DNA from: Prochlorococcus sp. AG-355-J09
GTDB taxonomy: Bacteria; Cyanobacteriota; Cyanobacteriia; PCC-6307; Cyanobiaceae
DNA length: 51,862 nt
Direction: 5' to 3'
NCBI GenBank assembly: GCA_003278735.1
Contig: QCDO01000013.1
Coordinates: forward strand, 1 to 51,862
Every line of letters starts with the position of its first letter. Position 1 is the first letter of the stretch. The notes below the pieces were generated by a model. It was not told where the DNA came from. It did not search any database and saw only the letters and a list, made by a program, of their open reading frames with translations. Both the position numbers and the translations under genes were made by a program. Shown here piece by piece: positions 46,231 through 51,862 of this stretch.

Positions 46231-46383
46231 ATGCAGAATTTTCTACAGCGTGATTTAGGATCAAGCATGTTATCAATAGCAGTCGTTTTAGGTGGGTTAG
46301 GTCTGTTTTTTGTATTTTTGAGAGTATTAACAATTTCAATAAAGAAAATCCTTGAAGCTATTTTCAAAAATCGTGATTATTGA
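46231..46383 (+). CDS. 50-residue membrane protein
   Basis: Hand-translated ORF: MQNFLQRDLGSSMLSIAVVL begins a hydrophobic helix (about 13-32, SIAVVLGGLGLFFVFLRVL), followed by a basic tail (SIKKILEAIFKNRDY). Signal pattern is a charged start, single helix and basic cytoplasmic end. It lies 63 bases before the PetP-like gene on the same strand, so both could act at the membrane. No family recognised. Confidence 0.55.
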   Translation: MQNFLQRDLGSSMLSIAVVLGGLGLFFVFLRVLTISIKKILEAIFKNRDY

Positions 46384-46427
46384 AATAAATCAATAATTCT
46401 GAATTAATCGCATAAATCCTCTATCAC

Positions 46428-46443
46428 TAGGTATAATAACCTA
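46428..46443. promoter_or_regulatory. Dyad around a -10-like TATAAT before the PetP-like gene
   Basis: TAGGT-ATAATA-ACCTA: the inverted repeat exactly frames a TATAAT (46432-46437). A protein bound here would cover the -10 element. The ATG at 46447 follows by 9 bases after that hexamer, so a transcript from this element would have almost no leader. Confidence 0.35.
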
Positions 46444-46446
46444 AAA

Positions 46447-46836
46447 ATGTCAATTTTAGATAAGGTTAAAATAGGAAATACTGTTCAAGTTAACCTAGAA
46501 CTATCTAGGGATAGACTTACCAAAGAAACTATTGAAGCGATAAATTTTTCTTCATTGGGTAAGATAAGTGATTTCAGAATAACTGATGGAAAAGGTATTG
46601 GAGTTGTCTTGGAATTATCTAATGGGAAAGAGCAATGGTTCTTTGAGGATGAAATTGATCTTCTTGACGAAAATGGTAATGTAATTAAAAAAAATTGTGA
46701 TAAAAAAGAAAATAGTAATTTTATTTTTGATTTTTTAAGAGGATTAAATTATGAAAACAAAAATAAGGTAAGTGAGTTAATTAATCCAATTAACTTTCTT
46801 GTCTGGCTGGTTGTATCGTTTAAGGATATTTTTTAA
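46447..46836 (+). CDS. PetP-like protein (DUF2862) with C-terminal extension
   Basis: 129 residues. The first ~75 match PetP/DUF2862, a peripheral regulatory subunit of cytochrome b6f in cyanobacteria: GNTVQVNLELSRDRLTKETI, then GKISDFRITDGKGIGVVLEL and KEQWFFEDEIDLL. Typical PetP is about 65-70 residues. Here a Lys/Asn-rich linker follows and a hydrophobic end, PINFLVWLVVSFKDIF, that could be a membrane anchor or amphipathic helix. An SH3-like fold is expected for the core. The neighbouring CCB-like gene at 2170 is far away in the window. Alternatively, it could be a plain homologue of another DUF2862 protein rather than true PetP. Confidence 0.75.
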   Translation: MSILDKVKIGNTVQVNLELSRDRLTKETIEAINFSSLGKISDFRITDGKGIGVVLELSNGKEQWFFEDEIDLLDENGNVIKKNCDKKENSNFIFDFLRGLNYENKNKVSELINPINFLVWLVVSFKDIF

Positions 46837-46909
46837 TTGGTTAAAAAATTTTCTAAAATAATAATTAAATAATTTATTTAAATATAAATTTCAGTAATAA
46901 AAAATTTAA

Positions 46910-47905
46910 ATGCTACAAAATATTATCGATGTAAGAAATCTATCTAAGTCATTTGATATCTCTTCAAAAGAACCAGGTATAAAAGGAACGATTAAACATT
47001 TTTTTAGAAGACAAACAAAAAGTTTAAAAGTTATAAAAGACATAAGTTTTGAAATTAAAGAAGGAGAAATAGTAGGTTTTCTTGGTGCTAATGGAGCTGG
47101 GAAAACAACAATATTAAAAATGCTTTGTGGATTAATTTATCCAAGTGAAGGTTCGATTTTGGTTTCAGGTTACTTACCTTTCAGGAGAAAAGAAAATTTC
47201 CTAAAGAATATCACCTTAATAATGGGACAAAAGCAACAGCTTATTTGGGATCTTCCGCCAATTGAATCATTCTATTTGAATGCATCAATTTATGACTTAG
47301 ATAAGTTCGAAGCTAAAAAGAGAATAAAAAAACTATCGGAAATGCTTGAAATTGATGAAGAGCTATTCTTACCTGTTAGAAAACTATCACTAGGTCAGCG
47401 TATGAAATCAGAATTACTGGCAGCTTTGATACATGAACCAAATATTCTATTTTTAGACGAGCCGACCCTTGGTTTAGATATTAATGCACAGAGAAATTTA
47501 AGAGAATTCCTTCAAAAATATAATAAGGAAACTAATGCAACGATATGCCTAACCAGTCATTACATGAAAGATATTACATCGCTATGCAAGAGAGTTATAT
47601 GTGTGCACGAAGGGACGATATCATATGATGGGAAACTTGACCTATTATTAAAAAAACTTTCTCCTGTTAAAGAAGTATTAATAGTTTGTCGCTCAGAAGA
47701 GGATGCAATTAAATTAGAAAATTCAGGTTTTAATGTTAAAAATAAAATAAAGAATGAAATCACTATAAAAATTGAAAACAACTCTATTACCTCCTCACTA
47801 AAAACTATCCTAAATAATTTTGATATTGAAGACCTTTTTATAAATGAACCACCCATAGATGAAGTTATTGGGAAGGTATTAATTAAAAAAAATTATGATA
47901 TTTAA
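46910..47905 (+). CDS. ABC-2 exporter ATPase (COG4586 type)
   Basis: 331 residues; cytoplasmic ATPase with Walker A GANGAGKTT, signature LSLGQRMKSELLAALIHEP, Walker B ILFLDEPTLGLD and the His switch in CLTSHYMKD. A C-terminal extension of about 90 residues is typical of the COG4586/NodI-DrrA-like class. Downstream two permease genes overlap or abut, so this is a complete three-gene exporter. The upstream gap of 73 bases contains no coding sequence. Substrate unknown; related systems export polysaccharide precursors or drugs. Confidence 0.92.
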   Translation: MLQNIIDVRNLSKSFDISSKEPGIKGTIKHFFRRQTKSLKVIKDISFEIKEGEIVGFLGANGAGKTTILKMLCGLIYPSEGSILVSGYLPFRRKENFLKNITLIMGQKQQLIWDLPPIESFYLNASIYDLDKFEAKKRIKKLSEMLEIDEELFLPVRKLSLGQRMKSELLAALIHEPNILFLDEPTLGLDINAQRNLREFLQKYNKETNATICLTSHYMKDITSLCKRVICVHEGTISYDGKLDLLLKKLSPVKEVLIVCRSEEDAIKLENSGFNVKNKIKNEITIKIENNSITSSLKTILNNFDIEDLFINEPPIDEVIGKVLIKKNYDI

Positions 47906-48689
47906 TTTGATTAACCGTAAAATATTCACCTTATTAAAAGTCCAATATTCAAACATGCTGGAATATAGGGTAGAAATTGCATTATGGGCAATTTCAGGGA
48001 TTATTCCTTTTTTCATGTTAAACATTTGGACAAATAATAATCTAAATGAATCCATAAACATTAGTGATATATTGCTTTCTAGGTATTTCTTATGTGCTTT
48101 TTTTGTAAGACAGTTTTCTGTAGTTTGGGTTGTATTTAGTTTTGAAGAGGATTCTCTTATGGGAAAAGTATCTCCGTATTTAATCCAACCTTTAAATCCA
48201 TTTTTCAGATATTTTGCACAACATCTTGCTGAACAAATAACAAGATTTCCTTTCGCACTAATAATCGCATTTTTCTTTTTTATTTTTAATCCAGAAAGTA
48301 TATGGATACCAAAATTAGGTATTTTAATCTTATCTATAGTATCTACTTTCTTATCCTTCTTGATTCAATTTTTAATTCAGTCAATTGTTGCATGTCTATG
48401 TTTCTGGACAGAGAAAGCATCATCGATAGAAAGATTATTATTTATTCCAACCTTATTTCTCTCAGGTCTTTTAGCACCAGTAGTTTCATTTCCCTCATAT
48501 GTTAAATCTTGGATTTATTTGACTCCTTTTCCATATCTAATTGATTTCCCTGCGAACTTACTGTCAGGTAATGAAACAAATATTAGAGGAGGCTTAAGTA
48601 TGCAAATTCTATGGATTTTTTTACTTTTCCCATTATTTAAGAAAATCTGGTCTGAAGGAACGAAAAAATATACAGCAATGGGGTCATGA
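47895..48689 (+). CDS. ABC-2 exporter permease 1 (COG4587 type)
   Basis: 264 residues with about six membrane helices and a basic N-terminus. The QYSNMLEYRVEIALWAISGI segment and the helix order fit the ABC-2 permease class COG4587. It starts ATG 47895, overlapping the ATPase gene by 11 bases. It ends with a 4-base overlap (ATGA) with permease 2, so subunits are made together. Together with the next gene it would form a heterodimeric channel. No substrate can be read from sequence. Confidence 0.88.
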   Translation: MIFNLINRKIFTLLKVQYSNMLEYRVEIALWAISGIIPFFMLNIWTNNNLNESINISDILLSRYFLCAFFVRQFSVVWVVFSFEEDSLMGKVSPYLIQPLNPFFRYFAQHLAEQITRFPFALIIAFFFFIFNPESIWIPKLGILILSIVSTFLSFLIQFLIQSIVACLCFWTEKASSIERLLFIPTLFLSGLLAPVVSFPSYVKSWIYLTPFPYLIDFPANLLSGNETNIRGGLSMQILWIFLLFPLFKKIWSEGTKKYTAMGS

Positions 48690-49480
48690 ATTTAAGAAAA
48701 TATCTAAAAGTTTATAAAAAATTCTTACATACTTCTTTAGCTTCTGAATTTGAATATAAGACAAATATATTAGTTGATTTAATTACTGCGATTTTAAGTT
48801 TAATAGGGAGCATTTTTCTATTATCTATTTTCTTTCAAAATAATGGATATATTGGAGGATGGAAATTTGAACAGGCACTAATAATTCAAGGCATTTATAC
48901 AATTTTAAATGGAATAACAAATACATGGTTTAATCCTAATCTTACAGAAATAGTTAAACATATAAGAGAAGGAACATTAGACTTCGTACTTTTAAAACCT
49001 ATTGATAGTCAATTTTTTATTTCATTAAAAAAAATAAATCCATCTGGCTTTTTAGAAATAATGCTTGGATTTTTCTTGTTGCTCTTCTGCATAAGAATAA
49101 ATCAAATAAATTTAAGTTTAAGTTTTCTGATCCTATCCTTGATTACGATAAGCTGCTCGATTTGTATTTTATATAGCTTATGGTTTTTTATCTCTACTAC
49201 TACTATTTGGTTTGTTAAGACTTGGAATGCAATAGAAGTATTAAGATCATTTCTTTATATTGGAAGATTTCCTCTGAATTCATTTTCATTTTCTTTAAGA
49301 GTTTTTTTTAGTATTTTCATTCCTATTGCTTTTATAACTACAATTCCTTCTGAAGTTTTTTTAGGACTTTCTCAATTGTGGAAAATACTGCTTGAAGTTA
49401 TTGTAGCTTCAGTATTTCTTATAACTTCAAGAAAGTTCTGGTTATTTGCATTAAAATTCTATTCATCAGCATCTAGTTAA
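48686..49480 (+). CDS. ABC-2 exporter permease 2 (COG3694 type)
   Basis: 264 residues with about six hydrophobic helices. The segment HIREGTLDFVLLKPIDSQFF in the middle is a COG3694 landmark. The start overlaps permease 1 by 4 bases. The gene ends 3 bases from the convergent gene at 49484, completing the three-gene set at 46910-49480. Like its partner it is only classed by architecture. Confidence 0.88.
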   Translation: MNLRKYLKVYKKFLHTSLASEFEYKTNILVDLITAILSLIGSIFLLSIFFQNNGYIGGWKFEQALIIQGIYTILNGITNTWFNPNLTEIVKHIREGTLDFVLLKPIDSQFFISLKKINPSGFLEIMLGFFLLLFCIRINQINLSLSFLILSLITISCSICILYSLWFFISTTTIWFVKTWNAIEVLRSFLYIGRFPLNSFSFSLRVFFSIFIPIAFITTIPSEVFLGLSQLWKILLEVIVASVFLITSRKFWLFALKFYSSASS

Positions 49481-49483
49481 CTA

Positions 49484-49750
49484 TTATTTATTAACCTCCC
49501 TACAAAATTCCCAAATTTGTTGTTTACTTTTCAGATTAGAAAGCCTAGATAATTTCTTAAAAAGAGGTTTGGATTTTTCAACAGATAAAAGCCTACAGTT
49601 ATATTCGATTTTATGATTTTTAGATATAATTTCTAATTTGAGAGCAAAATCACAAAGGATTATTATTAAAGTGAGAAAAAAAACTATACCGAAAAATTGT
49701 GAAATTGAATTTAAATTATTTTCATTTTCAGTTTTAAATTCAAATTTCAT
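49484..49750 (-). CDS. 88-residue single-helix hypothetical protein
   Basis: A polar N-terminus (MKFEFKTENENNLNSISQFF) precedes one membrane helix (about 22-40) and a basic soluble region ending LKSKQQIWEFCREVNK. The ATG overlaps the upstream gene's TAA by one base (TAATG), so the pair is coupled. No family recognised. Confidence 0.6.
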   Translation of the reverse strand: MKFEFKTENENNLNSISQFFGIVFFLTLIIILCDFALKLEIISKNHKIEYNCRLLSVEKSKPLFKKLSRLSNLKSKQQIWEFCREVNK

Positions 49751-50034
49751 TACTTAACTATATGCTGAGGGCACTTTATTGCAGCAATAGCAACAGCCGT
49801 AACTTTAAAATTTTCAGAATTCTCAATAACCTTTTTAACCTCTAATGGTCCAAATTTATTGCTTGCATCACTGTAGGAAAGAAGTAATGATTTATAGTTA
49901 TCATGACCTAGATTTCTATACTCACAGAAATTATCCCCAACATAATTTAATAGAGTTAACAAAGTTAATTCAATCATGAAGCTTTTTACTAGCAAAGTTC
50001 TTACGAATGATACTGTGCAGGACATTTTTAACAA
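49750..50034 (-). CDS. 94-residue hypothetical protein
   Basis: A first segment with one hydrophobic stretch (MLKMSCTVSFVRTLLVKSF), then MIELTLLTLLNYVGDNFCEY and a soluble C-terminal part with KVIENSENFKVTAVAIAAIK. The true start may be the internal ATG at 49977 (MIEL...), which would give 75 residues. It contains three cysteines. Co-translated with the 49484 gene. No family recognised. Confidence 0.55.
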   Translation of the reverse strand: MLKMSCTVSFVRTLLVKSFMIELTLLTLLNYVGDNFCEYRNLGHDNYKSLLLSYSDASNKFGPLEVKKVIENSENFKVTAVAIAAIKCPQHIVK

Positions 50035-50140
50035 GTAAATATACCAAAAACATTTGAAATCATTAATTTGGATTAATGCTCATAAACTTTAAAATTAAAA
50101 ATTTTTTAGAATTTTTAAATTTACATATAAGAAAATTATC

Positions 50141-50206
50141 AAAGCACTATCTGTAGTGTAGGAAGCTGTAGTTCTTTGCGCTACTGATAGGGGGTTGCTT
50201 TTTTTA
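50141..50206 (+). ncRNA. Candidate small RNA, or structured transcript end
   Basis: AAAGCA (50141-50146) pairs with TGCTTT (50196-50201), enclosing a 12-position stem: CTATCTGTAGTG (50147-50158) with CGCTACTGATAG (50179-50190), one internal U-U mismatch and one G-U pair. A 20-base loop is between and a GGGGU bulge on the 3' side. A U-run directly follows. Nothing on the plus strand upstream for 650 bases is a gene end (both neighbours are minus), which favours an independent small RNA. No known RNA class is recognised. Confidence 0.5.
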
Positions 50207-50241
50207 AGAAATTGGTTTAAAAATAAGGTTCCCCATCACCC

Positions 50242-50269
50242 GGCCCCACATATGTGAGGCCCTTTTTTT
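50242..50269 (+). terminator. Intrinsic terminator, plus strand
   Basis: GGCC-c-CACATATGTG-a-GGCC followed by CTTTTTTTG. The GC-rich base and U-run are found only for plus-strand transcription. With no plus-strand protein gene upstream, it most likely ends the small-RNA transcript that begins near 50141 or a second one after it. 50281-50421 shows nothing else. Confidence 0.75.
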
Positions 50270-50421
50270 GTTTTTAAATAAGGTCTTTCAAAAAGTATTA
50301 TAAAAAAAACAAGCAATTCATTAACTCCTTTAATAACGAAAAAAATAATAATTAATTTATTTTTAAATTAATAAACTGCTTTAGAGTTTTTACCAAAATG
50401 TACTGTTATCCTCAATTGATT

Positions 50422-51234
50422 TTATAAAAAATTTTTTATGGATTTGATCAATAAGCTAATACCAACCAAAATACATACTGTTATAAAAGTTTTTTTAATA
50501 AGTATATTCCCATTTAATTTTGACAGGTGAGCTCCGAAAAATCCTCCTGTAAAGGAACCAATTATTAAAACTATCAACAAATTAAATGGAACCGATCCTA
50601 TTCTTGCTAAAAATACTGCTCCGAAAAAATTCCAAAAAATACCAACAGTAAAAAATGTCATACTTATGGCTCGAAGAAAATCCATTTCAAAAGTTTTTAT
50701 TAATAGAATTGTTACAAGCAATCCAGTTCCTGAAGAAATAGAACCATTTAGTATACCTATAAGAAAAATAAAAATTATAAATCTAATTTTATGAGCAAAA
50801 TTAAGCTTTTTATTACCAGATAACATCCCTAAATCTGGTTTAAGGAATGAGTAAAAAGCTAATAATATGGATATTATCCCTAAAATTAAGTACAAATACT
50901 TTTCTGATATATTTTCAACTACAGAAGCCCCAAAAATTACTCCTGGTAATCCAAAAATTAAAATTTGCCAGGCAACACTTATATCATTACCTAAAGATTT
51001 GTAATTTCTTAAAGAGCCCCCTATTCCTAGAGCTACTGTTGCTAATTTATGACTAGCCAGAGCCTGATAATAAGGAACTCCAGATAAAATCAATGCTGGC
51101 AATTGTAATAATCCAGCTCCTCCTCCAGAAATCGCTGAAAACGTATTAGAAAAAAAAGATATCAAAAAGATATAAATACTTTTAAATAAAGAATGATCAA
51201 AATTTCCTAACAATATTGTTAATAGATAAAGCAT
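50422..51234 (-). CDS. TauE/SafE-family membrane permease
   Basis: 270 residues with about eight hydrophobic helices. The family pattern is present: N-terminal FSAISGGGAGLLQLPALILS and the internal repeat NGSISSGTGLLVTILLIK. These are inner-membrane permeases proposed to export sulfite, sulfonates or other small organic anions; the substrate is not known here. The ATG at 51234 is the first start. It is divergent from the HNH gene with only about 140 bases between. Confidence 0.87.
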   Translation of the reverse strand: MLYLLTILLGNFDHSLFKSIYIFLISFFSNTFSAISGGGAGLLQLPALILSGVPYYQALASHKLATVALGIGGSLRNYKSLGNDISVAWQILIFGLPGVIFGASVVENISEKYLYLILGIISILLAFYSFLKPDLGMLSGNKKLNFAHKIRFIIFIFLIGILNGSISSGTGLLVTILLIKTFEMDFLRAISMTFFTVGIFWNFFGAVFLARIGSVPFNLLIVLIIGSFTGGFFGAHLSKLNGNILIKKTFITVCILVGISLLIKSIKNFL

Positions 51235-51373
51235 TTACTATAAATTGCCCTTTGTATTGATAAGTGAAAATTATTTTTTCCTAAGAGGCACTTGCTTTAA
51301 GAAGTCTTATCTTATCTTTTTCAATCATACTTTAAAAAAAACTGTTATTATCAGTAAAATTATCAAGAATTTT

Positions 51374-51715
51374 ATGCATAGACAAGATGCAATTTACCTT
51401 GATCAGTTTTGTCCCAAGATAAGTAATAAAAATTGGCGAGATTCACTTAATAAACTTACTAATTATAAATGTATTTATTGCGGTAAACCCTCAGAATCAC
51501 TCGACCACCTTCACCCAATGTCAAAAGGGGGGATTAGCAGTACAAGTAATTGCGTACCATGTTGTTTGTCATGTAATGGGAAGAAATCAGATTTAGAAGT
51601 TCTTAGTTGGTACAGAAAACAAAATTTTTATGATCCACGAAGAGCTATGGCGATACGAGCATGGTTTAATGATGATTTAAAACTAGCGTCAGTTCTTTTG
51701 AAATACTTAAATTAA
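51374..51715 (+). CDS. HNH endonuclease
   Basis: 113 residues from ATG 51374 (MHRQDAIYLDQFCPKISNKN). The frame is open 43 codons further upstream to 51245, but that stretch is hydrophobic/basic and looks non-coding. Zinc-binding pairs CIYCG and CCLSCNG flank the catalytic HNH segment: ESLDHLHPMSKGG (His) and SNCVPCC (Asn). A C-terminal helix follows. Members are small DNases in phage, restriction or repair settings; no partner system is visible in the window. After its stop, 51716-51862 holds nothing recognisable. Confidence 0.85.
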   Translation: MHRQDAIYLDQFCPKISNKNWRDSLNKLTNYKCIYCGKPSESLDHLHPMSKGGISSTSNCVPCCLSCNGKKSDLEVLSWYRKQNFYDPRRAMAIRAWFNDDLKLASVLLKYLN

Positions 51716-51862
51716 ACAATTAATGATAAATTGATTAAGATTCGAAAAAAAATGTTTTTTATATCCATGAATAGGATCCTTTATTTTATTAAGGAATGAT
51801 TTTATTAAATTATTCTTATTCTTTCTGAATTTATATTTTTGCTTTTAAAAATCGAGATATTA

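Noticed and set aside
50141..50206. Simple read-through terminator of the leftward genes
   Set aside because: The U-tract is on the plus strand only, so it cannot terminate the flanking minus-strand genes.
51245..51715. HNH nuclease as part of a restriction or mobile system
   Set aside because: No methylase, integrase, direct repeats or intron-like flanks are visible. The neighbour is a permease, and the window ends here.

Overview
The window looks like chromosome of a high-light-adapted Prochlorococcus or a very close marine picocyanobacterium. I infer this from the very AT-rich sequence, the tiny gene gaps, the chlorophyll genes (chlH, acsF), psb30, Ycf20- and Ycf36-type genes and many cyanobacterium-only DUF families (DUF1651, 2930, 2949, 2996, 3038, 3318, 4335, 6447), all recalled from memory and not searched. 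No insertion sequence, prophage, CRISPR array or rRNA is visible.

Layout. 1-4997: metG, an LptC-like lipoprotein gene, a CCB2/CCB4-type cytochrome assembly gene, cobU/cobP, trmL, tRNA-Met(CAT), clpS and a DUF1651 gene. 4998-8830: a loose, gene-poor stretch of very small genes, several of them single-helix membrane proteins. It also holds a thioredoxin-like redox protein, a ribbon-helix-helix regulator flanked by three copies of one palindrome, and a possible small RNA. 8830-14510: 2-Cys peroxiredoxin, a multi-helix protein, an FtsH homologue whose zinc protease motif is destroyed, rpmF, ycf20, a CbbY-type phosphatase, psb30, a cysteine-cluster protein and a UPF0016 cation transporter split into two genes. 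14580-17940: an RNase II/R-family protein without recognisable catalytic residues, then two hypothetical genes.

18018-22982 is a rightward run acsF, tldD, tldE/pmbA, fmt. It is followed by terC (convergent), mfd, and a leftward block 27512-31990 holding small unknowns, DUF4335, DUF3038, DUF2949, a UbiH-like monooxygenase and dapB. 32093-43209: chlH, folP-tpiA-S4 protein (leftward), an MsbA-like ABC exporter, DUF6447 and carB. 43317-45908: an apparent operon DUF3318-rsfS-ycf36-asparaginase, then initiator tRNA and a strong terminator. 45909-51862: two small membrane ORFs, a PetP-like protein with an added C-terminal segment, a three-gene ABC-2 exporter, two small unknown genes, an apparent RNA locus, a TauE/SafE-type permease and an HNH nuclease.

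The genes mainly serve chlorophyll synthesis (acsF, chlH), translation initiation (metG, fmt, two CAT tRNAs), protein and RNA quality control (clpS, FtsH-like, TldD/E, RNB-like, mfd) and photosynthetic membrane upkeep (psb30, PetP-like, CCB-like, Ycf20, Ycf36). The signals most worth following are the protease-dead FtsH, the catalytically eroded RNB protein, the palindrome-flanked RHH regulator, a DUF3038 gene with no ordinary start codon, and two intergenic plus-strand hairpin/U-tract loci that look like small RNAs. At least eleven ORFs of 60 residues or fewer were found by translating the gaps by hand.
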